DNA from: Actinomycetota bacterium
GTDB lineage: Bacteria; Actinomycetota; Acidimicrobiia; Acidimicrobiales; Aldehydirespiratoraceae
NCBI GenBank assembly: GCA_029979265.1
Contig: JAPOHW010000011.1
Location: 1 to 64,000 of the forward strand
Direction: 5' to 3'
Length of the DNA stretch: 64,000 nucleotides
Shown: positions 10,392 to 20,630 of the stretch, one piece after another
Position numbering within the stretch: the first letter of the stretch is position 1
How the letters are laid out: the number at the start of each line of letters is the position of its first letter
The notes under the pieces: model-generated
What the model was told of the DNA's origin: nothing
The model's database searches: none
What the model saw: the letters and a program-made list of their open reading frames with translations, nothing else
Translations under genes and position numbers: made by a program

Positions 10392-12599
10392 ATGCTTTCG
10401 CGAATGAAGCCCCACCACCTCGTCCGTCTCCTGGGCGTTGGCATCGCCCTCTTCACGTTCGGCTCGTACCTCGCTCCGTTCGTCTTCGACTTCGACGACG
10501 ACGAGGTCGTCACCCGCCACGTCTTCGAAAACATTCCCGACGCCTTCAAACTCGCCTTCTACACCGTGATCCCGGTCTTGTTGATCATCGGAGCGTGGGA
10601 GTTTTCGAACCGCGTCAAGAACTGGCAACGCGGGCGCCCCGACAACCGCCGCACCACGCTGAAGAACGCAAAGAAACGAGCCGAGAGTTTCCGAGCCGGG
10701 GTCTACATGCAGACGCTGCTTCGAGAACCGGGCGCCGGAATCATGCACTCGATGATCTACTTCGGGTTCATCATCCTTTTGGGGGTCACCACAGTCCTCG
10801 AAGTCAACCACCAGGTCCCCACCAGCCTGAAGTTCCTGCACGGCGACGTGTACCGGGCCTACGCCGCCATCGGCGACGGTGCGGGGCTGATCTTCACGAT
10901 CGGCATCGTGTGGGCGATCGTCCGCCGATACGGCCCGTTCGGCTGGCGGCCCTACCGCATCCGCATCAAGAGCAAGCCCGAGCACGCCGTCATCCTCGGC
11001 GTGTTCCTTGCCATCGCAGTGACCGGCTACGCCGCAGAGATGTTCCGGATCGCCGAGCAAGGCATGCCCGACTTCGAGAAGTGGAGCTTCGTCGGCTACC
11101 CGCTCGCCACACTCGTCGAGACGAACGGCAACGTGGCCGGCTGGCACCAGTTCTGGTGGGCCGCCCACGTCGTCAGCTTCATTGCGTTCCTGCTGATCCT
11201 TCCGACCACGATGCTGCGCCACATGTTCACGTCACCGCTGAACATGTACCTCAAGGACAGAGACCGTCCGAAGGGCGCGATGAAGCCGATGCCGAACCTG
11301 GTCGAGGGCGACACCGAACTCGAGACGTTCGGTGCCTCGGTCATCGAAGATTTCACCTGGAAGCAACTGCTCGACACCGACGCCTGCACGATGTGTGGCC
11401 GTTGCACCTCGGTGTGCCCCGCCCACGCCACCGGAAAGCCACTCGACCCGCGCGAGATCGTCCTCAAGACCGGCGAGGTCATGGCCCGCACCGGAGACCC
11501 TGCCGTCTCACCCCCCATCGGGGTCGACGACGACATCACCGTGCCGGCCAACTGGATGTTCGATCGCATCACCCAGACCGAACTGTGGAGTTGCACGTCG
11601 TGCAAGGCATGCGACGAGATCTGCCCGGTCAACATCGAGATCCTCGACAAGATCCTCGACATGCGTCGTTACCTGACGCTCATGGAATCGGACTTCCCCT
11701 CCGAACTCGGTCAGGCATTCCGCTCGATGGAGAACTCTGCCAACCCGTGGGGAATGTCCCAGGGCGAACGAGCCGACTGGACCTCCGGCGTCGACGGGAT
11801 CAACATCCTCGAGGGTGGCGATCCACTCGAAGCCGAGTACCTGTACTGGGTGGGGTGTGCTGGTTCGTTCGACGACAAGAACAAGAAGGTCACCCAGTCG
11901 ATGGCAAAGCTGATGCAGCGTGCTGGTATCGACTTTGCGATCCTCGGACCGGCCGAAAACTGCACCGGTGACTCGGCTCGCCGTTCCGGCAACGAGTACC
12001 TGTTCCAGATGCTCGCAACCCAAAACATCGAGACGCTGAACGCAATGGGTGTGAAGAAGATCGTCACGCAGTGCCCCCACTGCTTCAACACGCTCGCCAA
12101 CGAGTACCCCCAGCTCGGAGGCCACTACGAAGTGGTGCACCACTCACAATTCCTCGAGTGGCTCGTCGACCAGGGCAAGCTCGATCTCAGCAACGCCGAA
12201 CTGGACGAGCGGGTCGTTTACCACGACTCCTGCTACCTCGGTCGACACAACGACGTCTACATGGCGCCCCGCAAGGTGCTCGGCAGCCTCGGCGGCATCC
12301 AGCTGGTCGAGGCGGGCCGAAACGGGACCAAGGGCATGTGCTGTGGCGCCGGTGGTGCCCGCATGTGGATGGAGGAGGACATCGGCGACAAGGTCAACGA
12401 CGTCCGGGCCAAGGAGTTGGTCGACACCGGGGCCCAACGCATCGCAACGGCGTGTCCGTTCTGCTACGTGATGATGGACGACGGCACAAAGGCAGCCGGC
12501 AAGGACGAGGACGAGGTCCGCGTCACCGATATTGCGATGACGGTTCTCGAAGCTGTCGAGGCCGGTGAAGCTCGGCGGGCCGACGAACTCCATCGCTGA
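10392..12599 (+). CDS. Membrane iron-sulfur oxidoreductase, EtfD-like
   Basis: 735 residues. The N-terminal third has about six membrane helices (near 10-30, 55-70, 115-135, 155-175, 200-215, 255-275) with histidines that could carry heme, as in NarI-like cytochrome b domains. Two [4Fe-4S] motifs follow ([12 protein letters not shown] near 332 and [12 protein letters not shown] near 401). Two CCG domains then carry [22 protein letters not shown] and MCCGAGG. This layout is that of EtfD/FadF proteins, which pass electrons from electron transfer flavoprotein to menaquinone during fatty acid oxidation. No etf genes are nearby. An ATG five codons in (10404) is an alternative start. Confidence 0.85.
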   Translation: MLSRMKPHHLVRLLGVGIALFTFGSYLAPFVFDFDDDEVVTRHVFENIPDAFKLAFYTVIPVLLIIGAWEFSNRVKNWQRGRPDNRRTTLKNAKKRAESFRAGVYMQTLLREPGAGIMHSMIYFGFIILLGVTTVLEVNHQVPTSLKFLHGDVYRAYAAIGDGAGLIFTIGIVWAIVRRYGPFGWRPYRIRIKSKPEHAVILGVFLAIAVTGYAAEMFRIAEQGMPDFEKWSFVGYPLATLVETNGNVAGWHQFWWAAHVVSFIAFLLILPTTMLRHMFTSPLNMYLKDRDRPKGAMKPMPNLVEGDTELETFGASVIEDFTWKQLLDTDACTMCGRCTSVCPAHATGKPLDPREIVLKTGEVMARTGDPAVSPPIGVDDDITVPANWMFDRITQTELWSCTSCKACDEICPVNIEILDKILDMRRYLTLMESDFPSELGQAFRSMENSANPWGMSQGERADWTSGVDGINILEGGDPLEAEYLYWVGCAGSFDDKNKKVTQSMAKLMQRAGIDFAILGPAENCTGDSARRSGNEYLFQMLATQNIETLNAMGVKKIVTQCPHCFNTLANEYPQLGGHYEVVHHSQFLEWLVDQGKLDLSNAELDERVVYHDSCYLGRHNDVYMAPRKVLGSLGGIQLVEAGRNGTKGMCCGAGGARMWMEEDIGDKVNDVRAKELVDTGAQRIATACPFCYVMMDDGTKAAGKDEDEVRVTDIAMTVLEAVEAGEARRADELHR

Positions 12600-12614
12600 C
12601 CAGGCCGACACCGT

Positions 12615-12620
12615 TAGCCT
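12615..12620 (+). promoter_or_regulatory. Leaderless -10 box of trpG/pabA
   Basis: TAGCCT followed by seven bases and the GTG at 12628. It supports this GTG over upstream in-frame ATGs that lie inside the preceding gene. Confidence 0.5.
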
Positions 12621-12627
12621 CCGAGGG

Positions 12628-13215
12628 GTGTCGGACGCGCCCCGCATCTTGGTCATCGACAACTACGACTCGTTCGTCTACATCCTCGTTCAATACCTGG
12701 GCGAACTCGGTGCGGAACCGCTCGTCTACCGCAACGACGAGATCGATGTCGCAGCCATCGACGCGCTGGCGCCCGACGGGATTCTGATCTCGCCCGGTCC
12801 GGGCACCCCCGACGACGCCGGTGTCAGCCTCTCCGTGCTCACCGAACTCGCCGACCGTCCACCGATCTTCGGCGTGTGCCTCGGCATGCAATGCATGGGC
12901 CAGGCCTTTGGCGGGGACGTCATCCGTGCGCCGCAGGTGATGCACGGCAAGACATCCTTGATCCAGCACAACGACATCGGCGTGTTCCGGGCGCTGCCGA
13001 ATCCGCTCGAAGCGACGCGCTACCACTCATTGATCGTCGATCGAACCACGGTCCCGGGTGTCCTGGAAATCACCGCCGAGACCGACGACGGGCTCGTCAT
13101 GGGCCTTCGACACCGCGAGCTCGACATCGAGGGTGTCCAATTCCATCCGGAGTCGGTACTGACCAACGCCGGGCACGATCTGCTCCAGAACTTCCTCGAT
13201 CGCTGCCCCATCTAA
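12628..13215 (+). CDS. Glutamine amidotransferase, anthranilate/aminodeoxychorismate synthase component II
   Basis: Class I amidotransferase of 195 residues that takes ammonia from glutamine for anthranilate (tryptophan) or 4-amino-4-deoxychorismate (folate) synthesis. Catalytic cysteine in [15 protein letters not shown], histidine and glutamate in GVQFHPESV, and the start [19 protein letters not shown] are clear. No trpE/pabB partner lies nearby, so the product cannot be decided from the sequence. Mycobacteria have a gene annotated trpG at the same place, convergent with pknB. The frame is open back to 12565, but the GTG at 12628 begins just before the conserved fold. Confidence 0.88.
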   Translation: MSDAPRILVIDNYDSFVYILVQYLGELGAEPLVYRNDEIDVAAIDALAPDGILISPGPGTPDDAGVSLSVLTELADRPPIFGVCLGMQCMGQAFGGDVIRAPQVMHGKTSLIQHNDIGVFRALPNPLEATRYHSLIVDRTTVPGVLEITAETDDGLVMGLRHRELDIEGVQFHPESVLTNAGHDLLQNFLDRCPI

Positions 13216-13234
13216 CTGCGGCAGCCCGGCGATA

Positions 13235-15331
13235 TCAGTCCTCGGGTGGCGCCGTACTGGGCGTGACGATCGTTGTCGTGGTGGTCGTTTCGGGGGCTGC
13301 TTCCCCGACGGTGATGATGACCTCGGAACCCACCTCGACCTCGACGAAGGCCTCCGGCAGCTGCGCGATGACTCGACCCACGTTGGCTGACCCGGCCGGT
13401 ACCTGCTCGTACTGCACGATCGGCTCGAGCAGGGAATTGCGCAGCGATTGAATTGCGGTGTCGGCAAAGACCTGCGTCACCGCAGGGACCGATACCGTCG
13501 GCAGACCGGTCGAGACGACGAGTGTCACCTGGGTGCCGGCCGGCACGAGCGAACCGGCAACGGGCTCGGTGCGAATGACCATGCCCTCCTCGATCTCCTC
13601 GGAGGCCTCCTCGATCTGCCCGCTGCCAACCTCGAAGCCGGCACTGCGGAGCGCGTTGACGGCATCGATCACCGACAGGCCCTCGACATCGACCATGGGG
13701 ACGACTTCCGGACCGCTGGAGACCGTGATTTCGACCGTCTCACCCGGAGCCAAGGCTGCTCCGGACGCCGGCGATTGATTGATCACCGTGCCGGCCTCTT
13801 GGGGGCTGGTGCTCGTCACCGTACTGATGACGTAGCCGAGGCCCTGCAGGATCGAGGTGGCGCTCACATCGGTCTCGCCGATCACGTTCGGAACCGTGTC
13901 GGCGGTACCGGAACTGACCGTGAGTTCGATGACCTCACCGGCCTCGACTCGTTGCCCCGACGGCGGGTCCTGTCCGAACACCTCGTTGGTCGGCACCTCG
14001 TTGTTCGACTCGAAGCGAACGTCGAAGCCGAGGTTCGCTTCGAGCAGCACCTCACGAGCGGCCTGCACATCCATACCGACGATGTCGGGGATCTCGATCA
14101 ACTCGGCGCTCGGGTCGGTTTCGTCAGCCGGACCGTCGCCACCATCACCACCGAGTTCACCGATGAAAGCGGACAGGAGATACCCGAGGACCGCCACGAG
14201 CGCGAGCAACGAGCCGACCAAGGCAGCCGTCCGCCACAATCCGGCCCCGCGTGCGGGTTCCTCGTAGTAGTAGCCACCGGAGGAATAGGGCTGCTGAGGA
14301 TCGACGGTGTAGCCCGGATGGACCTGCTGCATCGGTACCGCCTGCTGGGCTGGCACGGCTGCAGCCGGTGTCACCGGCTGCGCAGTCGTGGCCTCGACCG
14401 GCGCACTCGGGGGTGGCGAGGCGACAGCGTCATGCGGGGTGGCCGATGCTGCGCCGGCCCCCGCAGCAGCCGCTGCCCTCCCGGGAAGACTGTGTGCTCC
14501 CTGCAGATAGCGACGCAGGTCGCTGCGAAGATCGTCGGCAGTCGGATAGCGGTTGCCGGGATTCTTGGCCAACAGCTTCATCGTGATCGCCTCGAGCGAC
14601 TGAGGCACCTGCACCCCTCGCGCCGTCAGCGACTGCGGCTGTTCCTGCACGTGCTTGTACGCAACAGCGACGGGTGTCTCAGCCTGGAACGGCGGAACAC
14701 CAGCGAGCATCTCGTACATGACGACACCGAGCGAATACAGATCGGAGCGCCCATCGAGCGACTTGCCCTGTGCCTGCTCAGGCGAGAAATAGGTGGCCGT
14801 GCCCATCACCGAGCCGTGCTGGGTGAGTCCCGCCTCACCCCCGCTGACCAGCGCCGTGGCGATGCCGAAGTCGGCCACCTTCACGTCACCGCTGTCGGAC
14901 ACGAGGATGTTGCCGAGCTTGATGTCGCGGTGGACGAGGCCCGCTCCATGGGCAAGAGCCAGGGCCGCTGCGACATCAGAACCGATCTCGGCCGCTCGGT
15001 CCGGGTGCAGGGGCCCAGTGCTGCGCAACACGTCGGACATCGACCGGCCCGACACGTGCTCCATCACGATGTAATAGGTGCCGCGCTCCTGGCCCCAGTC
15101 GTAGATGCCCACGACGTTCGGGTGGTTGAGGGTCGCAGCCGCCTGGGCCTCCCGACGAAAGCGTTCGACGAAATTCGGGTCGTTGGCGAACTCGGGGAAA
15201 AGCACCTTGAGGGCGACTTCACGGCCGAGGGTTTCGTCGCGAGCGAGATACACGTCGGCCATGCCACCCCGTGCAATGTGACGCAGCAACTCGTAGCGAC
15301 CGTTGAAGACGGTTGGTCCCTGCTCGGACAT
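13235..15331 (-). CDS. pknB: Ser/Thr protein kinase with PASTA domains, PknB
   Basis: Membrane kinase of 698 residues that senses peptidoglycan and phosphorylates growth and division proteins. Kinase domain at 12-275: glycine loop [12 protein letters not shown], lysine 42, HRDIKLGN at 134-141, DFG aspartate 154. A Pro/Ala-rich linker leads to one membrane helix (365-390), then four extracellular PASTA repeats beginning near [28 protein letters not shown] and VPAVTQVF, and a Thr-rich tail. The ATG at 15331 is chosen over a frame open to 15487 because the kinase start is there and TAGGCT lies eight bases before it. It ends the fha-pstP-rodA-pbpA gene string; no separate pknA is present. Confidence 0.96.
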   Translation of the reverse strand: MSEQGPTVFNGRYELLRHIARGGMADVYLARDETLGREVALKVLFPEFANDPNFVERFRREAQAAATLNHPNVVGIYDWGQERGTYYIVMEHVSGRSMSDVLRSTGPLHPDRAAEIGSDVAAALALAHGAGLVHRDIKLGNILVSDSGDVKVADFGIATALVSGGEAGLTQHGSVMGTATYFSPEQAQGKSLDGRSDLYSLGVVMYEMLAGVPPFQAETPVAVAYKHVQEQPQSLTARGVQVPQSLEAITMKLLAKNPGNRYPTADDLRSDLRRYLQGAHSLPGRAAAAAGAGAASATPHDAVASPPPSAPVEATTAQPVTPAAAVPAQQAVPMQQVHPGYTVDPQQPYSSGGYYYEEPARGAGLWRTAALVGSLLALVAVLGYLLSAFIGELGGDGGDGPADETDPSAELIEIPDIVGMDVQAAREVLLEANLGFDVRFESNNEVPTNEVFGQDPPSGQRVEAGEVIELTVSSGTADTVPNVIGETDVSATSILQGLGYVISTVTSTSPQEAGTVINQSPASGAALAPGETVEITVSSGPEVVPMVDVEGLSVIDAVNALRSAGFEVGSGQIEEASEEIEEGMVIRTEPVAGSLVPAGTQVTLVVSTGLPTVSVPAVTQVFADTAIQSLRNSLLEPIVQYEQVPAGSANVGRVIAQLPEAFVEVEVGSEVIITVGEAAPETTTTTTIVTPSTAPPED

Positions 15332-15339
15332 AACCACGA

Positions 15340-15345
15340 AGCCTA
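15340..15345 (-). promoter_or_regulatory. Leaderless -10 box of pknB
   Basis: TAGGCT on the minus strand, eight bases before the pknB ATG. It suggests pknB also has its own promoter besides read-through from pbpA. Confidence 0.45.
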
Positions 15346-15407
15346 CCGGCGCGGGTAGTCCGCAACGCTGCACCCGCACATTCGAGTGGAGCCGGACCCG
15401 AGCGGGA

Positions 15408-16955
15408 TCACGACACGCCGAAGAACGCCTCGATGACCGATCGAGCGATCGGTGCAGCAACCCGACCACCAGTCTGTTCACTCGCACCTTCCTGCGCCTC
15501 GACGATCACGGCGAATGCAAGCGACGGATCCTCGCCGGCACGTCCCGCGAAGCCGACGATCCAGGCGTGGGAGTTCGGGGGATCGGTGCCGAGCTGGGCA
15601 GTCCCGGTCTTCCCGCCGATGTCGAGGCCATCGACGAGGAGGTTTCGTGCGGTTCCCTCGCTGGCAACGACTCGCATCGCCTCCGCAAGCGTGTTCGCTG
15701 TCGACGTCCTCATGGCAATGCGGGAGATCTCCGATTCGATCGTTTCGTAGAGCGACCCGTCCGCAGCCACGAGCTCGGCGACAACATGCGGTGTCATCAC
15801 CAACCCTCCGTTGGCGATCGCCGCAGCAACCAAGGCCATCTGCAACGGTGTGGCAGCCACGTCGTTTTGCCCGATGGCGGTCTGAGCAAGGCGCGCCGAA
15901 TCCTCGTGGATCGATACCGATCCATTGGGTCGAGCCAAATCTCGAGCCTCGTCGATTCCCCGGTAGAAGTCGACGTCGGCCAGCCGGTTGCCGAACTCGA
16001 CCGGGAAGCGTGAGGTTGCCGGTGATGGCAAGTCGATGCCCGGCGCCGTGTTGAAGCCGAACGACTCGGCAGCATCGACCATGCCGGCGGGACCGACCCA
16101 CTCTGCCCCCATCTCGGCGAAGGCGGTGTTGCACGACACCCGCAAGATCTCGACCAGGTCCCCTCCACACGTACTACCACCGAAGTTCCGAATCGGGAGG
16201 CCGGACGGGATCGGGTCGTACGCCTCGCCCGCCGCAAACACTGGGGCAGTCGCATCGATCAGGCCCGACTCGATTCCCGCAGCAGCGGTCACGAGCTTGA
16301 AGGTGGAACCGGGAAAGAAGATCTCGCGGTACGCCTTGGCCAGCAGCGGATCGTCGGGATCGGATCGCAGCTCGCTGTATGCCGCGTTGGCTGCGGATCC
16401 ATCGGGGTCGGCCAGACGGTTCGGATCGAAACTGGGATACGTCCACATCGCAATGAGTTCGCCCGTGCGCGGATCGAGTGCGACGACGCTGCCACGACGA
16501 TCGCCGAGCGCGTTGCGGGCTGCGGTCTGTACGTCATGACGAATCGAGAGGCGCAGCATGGCGGTGGTGTCTCGGTCAGCGAAGAGATCACCGAACGACA
16601 CGAGCTGTTGCCCGACCGGGGTGCCGGCGAGCTCATCGTTGTAGACCCGCTCCAGTCCAGTCGCAGCAACATTCAGCGACTGGTACCCGACGATGTGTGC
16701 GTAGAGGTCACCCTCGGGATACTGGCGGACGAAGTCGACCGAACCGTCGTACGGCACCGAACGGGCGAGCACCACACCATCGGCGGTGACGATCGAACCC
16801 CGAGGGCGCCCGAACTCCCGGATCAGACCACGAGTGTTGTTGACATCTTCCTGCAGGCGCTCTGCGCCGAAGAACTGCACCCGGTTGAGCTGCACGAACA
16901 GCAGCACATACAGCACGACAAAGGCGATACCGAGCCGACGAATACGAGGATTCAC
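15408..16955 (-). CDS. pbpA: Penicillin-binding protein PbpA (class B transpeptidase)
   Basis: 515-residue D,D-transpeptidase that cross-links septal or elongation peptidoglycan, anchored by one helix at residues 8-24. Active-site motifs are in order: STFK in FFPGSTFKLV, SCN in RVSCNTAFAEMG, and KTG in GGKTGTAQLG. The N-terminal pedestal domain is short. Its ATG overlaps the rodA stop by four bases, the usual pairing of a SEDS polymerase with its transpeptidase. Confidence 0.95.
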   Translation of the reverse strand: MNPRIRRLGIAFVVLYVLLFVQLNRVQFFGAERLQEDVNNTRGLIREFGRPRGSIVTADGVVLARSVPYDGSVDFVRQYPEGDLYAHIVGYQSLNVAATGLERVYNDELAGTPVGQQLVSFGDLFADRDTTAMLRLSIRHDVQTAARNALGDRRGSVVALDPRTGELIAMWTYPSFDPNRLADPDGSAANAAYSELRSDPDDPLLAKAYREIFFPGSTFKLVTAAAGIESGLIDATAPVFAAGEAYDPIPSGLPIRNFGGSTCGGDLVEILRVSCNTAFAEMGAEWVGPAGMVDAAESFGFNTAPGIDLPSPATSRFPVEFGNRLADVDFYRGIDEARDLARPNGSVSIHEDSARLAQTAIGQNDVAATPLQMALVAAAIANGGLVMTPHVVAELVAADGSLYETIESEISRIAMRTSTANTLAEAMRVVASEGTARNLLVDGLDIGGKTGTAQLGTDPPNSHAWIVGFAGRAGEDPSLAFAVIVEAQEGASEQTGGRVAAPIARSVIEAFFGVS

Positions 16956-18253
16956 ATCGCCTCCGCCGACCGCTGCTCGTGCGAAAGCTTGACCAGCAGA
17001 GCGAGCAGGACGTAATTCGCTACCAGCGAGGAGCCGCCGTAGCTGACGAACGGAAGGGTGATGCCGGTGAGAGGCACGACGCGCAACACGCCACCGATGA
17101 TCACGAACGCTTGCACACCGATGAGGGTCGTGAGACCGAGAGCAAACAGCTTGTCGAAGATCCGGCTGGTTCGAATGGCGATCCGCAACCCCGACCCCAC
17201 GAGGATCAAGAACGCCATCAGTACTGCAGAGGACCCGGCCAGACCCAGTTCTTCGCCGATCGCCGCGAAGATGAAGTCGGTCTCGACGAACGGGATACGA
17301 CCGGGTTCGCCCCGGCCGAGACCGGTCCCGGTCAGACCACCATCTGCGAGGGCAAATGACGCCTCGACGATCTGGAACCCGTCACCCTTGGGATCGGCAA
17401 ACGGATCGATCCAGCTGTCCACCCGCGCCTGCACATGGTCGAACAACTGCCACGACACGACCGCACCCGCCACGAAGAGCCCACCACCCACCCCAAGCAC
17501 GATCCAGCGCTCGCTCGCGACCCACAACACCACGACGAACAAGGTGAAGAACAGCAGGGACGACCCGAGATCGCGCTCGAGGATCATCACCCCGAGGGAG
17601 CCGGCCCAAGCAACGCCGATCGGCGCGAGATCGCGCAACTCGAGTCGGGTGCGAAGCAGTTCCCTCGAATCGACCAGATACGCAGCAAAAAACGCAGCGA
17701 GGGCCAGCTTGGCGAATTCCCCCGGCTGGAAGTTGACCGGCCCGACGCTGGCCCAGATCCGAGCTCCGTTGATCTCTCGGCCGAACCCGGGGACCAGGGG
17801 GAGCACCAGCAGACCCAGACCGGCCAGCCCGAGGAGATATCGGTACGACTCGAGGACCCGAACCCTCGGAAGGACGACAAGCGTCGCCACGAGACCCCCG
17901 ACACCGACTGCGGTCCAGGTGGACTGCAAGGCTGCAAGTCCACCGTCAAGACGCGTAATCACGACATAACCGAGACCGTTGAGCAGCAACGCCACCGGCA
18001 CGAACACCGGATCAGCGGCCGGAGCCCACCGCCGCACGGCAAGATGCACAACCAGCCCGAGGCCGAACATCCAGAATAAAAAGGGACCGACATCGGCCGG
18101 GATCGTCTCGCTTGCGCCGAACGAGGCCATGCCATACGCGGCTGCCACCGTCGCCCCCACCATGAGCAGCAGACCTGCCTCGACTCGGCGGGGGTGCACC
18201 TCGTTGCGCAGGTCGGTCTTCACTTCTTGGGCCGACGAGCCGGCGGCAGTCAC
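16952..18253 (-). CDS. rodA: SEDS glycosyltransferase RodA/FtsW
   Basis: Peptidoglycan polymerase of the SEDS family, 433 residues with about twelve membrane helices. Typical segments are NGARIWASVGPVNFQPGEFAKLALAAF and the C-terminal GITLPFVSYGGSSLVANYVLLALL. It starts with GTG at 18253, whose GTGA overlaps the stop of a 21-codon mini-frame filling the gap after pstP. Coupled to pbpA by a four-base overlap. Confidence 0.95.
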   Translation of the reverse strand: MTAAGSSAQEVKTDLRNEVHPRRVEAGLLLMVGATVAAAYGMASFGASETIPADVGPFLFWMFGLGLVVHLAVRRWAPAADPVFVPVALLLNGLGYVVITRLDGGLAALQSTWTAVGVGGLVATLVVLPRVRVLESYRYLLGLAGLGLLVLPLVPGFGREINGARIWASVGPVNFQPGEFAKLALAAFFAAYLVDSRELLRTRLELRDLAPIGVAWAGSLGVMILERDLGSSLLFFTLFVVVLWVASERWIVLGVGGGLFVAGAVVSWQLFDHVQARVDSWIDPFADPKGDGFQIVEASFALADGGLTGTGLGRGEPGRIPFVETDFIFAAIGEELGLAGSSAVLMAFLILVGSGLRIAIRTSRIFDKLFALGLTTLIGVQAFVIIGGVLRVVPLTGITLPFVSYGGSSLVANYVLLALLVKLSHEQRSAEAM

Positions 18254-18315
18254 AGCGACCTGGACGCTTCGACCTGGGCGTCGCCGTCGACGCCGACGGG
18301 GGTCACCACGTGCAT
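18250..18315 (-). other. 21-codon mini-frame between pstP and rodA
   Basis: An ATG follows the pstP stop directly (TAG then ATG) and the frame runs 21 codons to a TGA that overlaps the rodA GTG in GTGA. Stop-start contact on both sides is exact. It may pass ribosomes from pstP to rodA, or be chance; the peptide (MHVVTPVGVDG at its start) resembles nothing I know. Confidence 0.25.
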
Positions 18316-19269
18316 CTAGGCAGCCAACGCTGCCAACAGCACGGCGAGCACAACGAACACGGCAACGACCAGCAACACGAGGCGACCGGTCGTCTTCGCG
18401 GAGATCGACTCGGCTCCGAATCCACCGGATCGCAGCTCCGAGACGTCACTGTCATGGGTATCGATGCTCGGTGGCTCGACGATCGGGGCACTGTGATCGA
18501 GGGCCAGATGCGTGGCGGTGACGCGGTCGCTCGGCGGCGCATCGCCGATCTCGGCATCGACGATGTCGACAACCACCACGGAGATGTTGTCGCGACCACC
18601 TGCACCAACCGCCCGATCGACCAGCTCGTCGGCGGCTTCCTGCGCAGACCCGAACGACGTCAACACACCGCAGATCTCGTCCTCGTCGACTTCGTTGAAC
18701 AGTCCGTCACTGCAGAGGAGGTAACGATCACCCTTCACCGGGACGAGTTCCCACGCGTCGACCAGCACTCGCTCGTCGATACCGAGCGCACGCGTGATGA
18801 TGTTGCGCTGGGGATGCACGGCAGCCTCTGCGCGGGTCAACCGACCGTCGCGGACGAGCGATTCGACCAGGCTGTGGTCAGTGGTGTGCTGGCAAAGCAC
18901 ACCATCGGTCACTCGGTAGAGGCGGCTGTCACCCACGTTCGCGACACCGAGCCGATCAGGCCCGGGGCCATGGAGGTCGGTGAGCACGGTGACGGTGGTA
19001 CCCATTCCTCGCAGTTCACGCTCCAGTTCGCCCCGATCGACGATCTGGCTGTTGGCCTTCTGCACCTCTTCGATGAGATCGTCGACGGTGGCGACCGTTG
19101 CCGCCGCAGCCAGCGCATCGGCAACGATCGCTGACGCTGTTTCGCCACCCCGGTGTCCACCCATCCCATCAGCCACGACGAACATCGGATCGTTTGCGAG
19201 CAGGTTGTCCTGATTGGTTGGCCGGACCTTGCCTGCGTGGGTCGAAGCACCAACGGCAAAGACGGTCAC
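18316..19269 (-). CDS. pstP: PP2C-type Ser/Thr phosphatase PstP
   Basis: Metal-dependent phosphatase of 317 residues that reverses PknB phosphorylation. PP2C motifs are visible: RPTNQDN, VADGMGGHRGGE, GDSRLYRV, CSDGLFNEV and DNISVVVV. One membrane helix (RLVLLVVAVFVVLAVLL) is at the very C-terminus and the chain ends just after it, so there is no extracellular domain, unlike the mycobacterial protein. The GTG at 19269 overlaps the fhaB stop as GTGA. Upstream in-frame codons read as fhaB antiframe and are left out. Confidence 0.94.
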   Translation of the reverse strand: MTVFAVGASTHAGKVRPTNQDNLLANDPMFVVADGMGGHRGGETASAIVADALAAAATVATVDDLIEEVQKANSQIVDRGELERELRGMGTTVTVLTDLHGPGPDRLGVANVGDSRLYRVTDGVLCQHTTDHSLVESLVRDGRLTRAEAAVHPQRNIITRALGIDERVLVDAWELVPVKGDRYLLCSDGLFNEVDEDEICGVLTSFGSAQEAADELVDRAVGAGGRDNISVVVVDIVDAEIGDAPPSDRVTATHLALDHSAPIVEPPSIDTHDSDVSELRSGGFGAESISAKTTGRLVLLVVAVFVVLAVLLAALAA

Positions 19270-19751
19270 ACCAGCTCCAAGACGTGATCGGCAACCTGCA
19301 CACGGTCGCCGGGACCGATGCCGACGGCGGTGGCGACAACGCGATCGTTCAGCAGCGTGCCATTGGTGGAACCGAGATCCTCGACGACCCAACGTCCTCT
19401 GCGGCAAACCACCCGAGCGTGCAGCTTGGAAACCCGAGCATCGTCGATGACAACCTCACAACCCGGCGCGCGTCCGATGATGGCCTCACCCTGGATCTCG
19501 AAGACCGAGCCGGCCGCAGACGCCGGGGCAACAACGACGATGCGCGCCCTCACCCGTTCATCGACCTCGGCGCCAGGGGAGACACCTGAACTCCCAGTGA
19601 CCGCCGCAGGCACTGCGATTGCCGACGCCGCAGCAGCCACCCGATGCTCGGCACGTAGCTCGGCCCATACGGCACGAAGTACGCGCAAAAAGGTCAGGTA
19701 CACGAGCGCGAGCAGACAGATTCGCAGAACGAGGAGGAGTGAGTCCGACAC
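19266..19751 (-). CDS. fhaB: FHA domain protein FhaB
   Basis: Phosphothreonine-binding protein of 161 residues. A hydrophobic N-terminal helix (LLLVLRICLLALVYLTFLRVLRAVW) anchors it; the FHA domain fills the C-terminal 90 residues with IIGRAPGCEVVIDD, VSKLHARV and LGSTNGTLLND. The GTG at 19751 matches the family start, where the membrane helix begins at once, and has TACGAT nine bases before it. The other candidate, GTG at 19808, overlaps the fhaA stop as GTGA and would add 19 residues. Confidence 0.88.
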   Translation of the reverse strand: MSDSLLLVLRICLLALVYLTFLRVLRAVWAELRAEHRVAAAASAIAVPAAVTGSSGVSPGAEVDERVRARIVVVAPASAAGSVFEIQGEAIIGRAPGCEVVIDDARVSKLHARVVCRRGRWVVEDLGSTNGTLLNDRVVATAVGIGPGDRVQVADHVLELV

Positions 19752-19760
19752 GGTGTGCCG

Positions 19761-19766
19761 ATCGTA
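19761..19766 (-). promoter_or_regulatory. Possible leaderless -10 box of fhaB
   Basis: TACGAT on the minus strand, nine bases before GTG 19751. Confidence 0.35.
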
Positions 19767-19804
19767 GTTGCTTCCCTGCGGGCCAGCGGGGCCGCGGCGG
19801 TTGG

Positions 19805-20461
19805 TCACCCCACCCGGAACTCGATCATGGTTGTGCCGCCGAGGGCAATCTGGTCACCGTCCTCGAGACGACGAAACGCCACCCGCTCACCGTTGACGGT
19901 GGTGCCGTTGGTGGAGCCGAGATCGGCGAGGACGAACCCGTCCTGCTCTGGTCGGATTTCGGCGTGCTCTCGGCTGACATTGGTGTCGTCGAACGTGACC
20001 GTGCACTCGGGCAGCCGGCCGAAAGTGAGGCGGAACTCACCGAGGACAACCTGCTCACCCGACCCCAGATGCAGTACCCCGTTCGCACGATCGGCTTCTT
20101 TCAGGCGGCCATCGACTCGAAGCTGGCCATCACGCACCGACGCACTGCTGCTCAGGGTGATGCTTACCGGACCCATGAACTGCCAACCTTCATCACGAGC
20201 AGTCTCACGCGCCGCATCAGCCAGCTCGCGAATCAGCGAGTCCTCCACCTCTGCAAAGCGCTCGAAATCGGCGATGGCGAGAACGACTTCGAACACATTT
20301 GCGACGACGGTCTGGCCCCGCACCCCAACCGAGCGCGAATCGGCCATCTCACGAGCGATTCGATGTGTGATCTCGACCGGCCGCACACCGCCGCGGAAAA
20401 ACCGGCCGACCGCACCGTCGACGAAACGCTCGAGGCGACGCTCCAAAGATTGCAGGCCCAC
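19805..20461 (-). CDS. fhaA: FHA domain protein FhaA (with DUF3662 domain)
   Basis: 218-residue cytoplasmic adaptor for PknB-dependent control of cell-wall synthesis. N-terminal domain like DUF3662 (LERRLERFVDGAVGRFFRGGVRPVEI), then a C-terminal FHA domain with FGRLPECTVTFDD, VSREHAEI and LGSTNGTTVNG. It lacks the long disordered middle found in mycobacterial FhaA. The GTG at 20461 is preferred: TAATCT lies eight bases upstream, and the frame open to 20716 would run across the tRNA-Leu gene. First gene of the minus-strand string fhaA-fhaB-pstP-rodA-pbpA-pknB. Confidence 0.92.
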   Translation of the reverse strand: MGLQSLERRLERFVDGAVGRFFRGGVRPVEITHRIAREMADSRSVGVRGQTVVANVFEVVLAIADFERFAEVEDSLIRELADAARETARDEGWQFMGPVSITLSSSASVRDGQLRVDGRLKEADRANGVLHLGSGEQVVLGEFRLTFGRLPECTVTFDDTNVSREHAEIRPEQDGFVLADLGSTNGTTVNGERVAFRRLEDGDQIALGGTTMIEFRVG

Positions 20462-20469
20462 AGCTCCCG

Positions 20470-20475
20470 AGATTA
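20470..20475 (-). promoter_or_regulatory. Leaderless -10 box of fhaA
   Basis: TAATCT on the minus strand, eight bases before GTG 20461; it would drive the whole cell-wall operon. Confidence 0.5.
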
Positions 20476-20535
20476 CCCCTGCCGCATCGAACCAGCGTTG
20501 CGATAGTCTCGCCAAAGCATCGTTCGATGCGACCC

Positions 20536-20619
20536 GCGCGAGTGGCGGAATTGGCAGACGCGCAGGCTTCAGGTGCCTGTGCCCGAAAGGGTGTGAGGGT
20601 TCAAGTCCCTCCTCGCGCA
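20536..20619 (+). tRNA. tRNA-Leu (anticodon CAG)
   Basis: Class II tRNA. Acceptor arms GCGCGAG (20536-20542) and CTCGCGC (20612-20618) pair perfectly. The anticodon stem CAGGC/GCCTG holds loop TTCAGGT, anticodon CAG. A long variable arm and T arm GAGGG-TTCAAGT-CCCTC follow. CCA is not encoded. A possible -10, TAGTCT at 20504-20509, lies 26 bases upstream. A tRNA-Leu next to fhaA also occurs in mycobacteria. Confidence 0.97.
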
Positions 20620-20630
20620 CAACCCGTGAC

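Noticed and set aside
13448-15358. 636-residue plus-strand frame opposite pknB
   Set aside because: Antisense shadow of a well-supported kinase gene.
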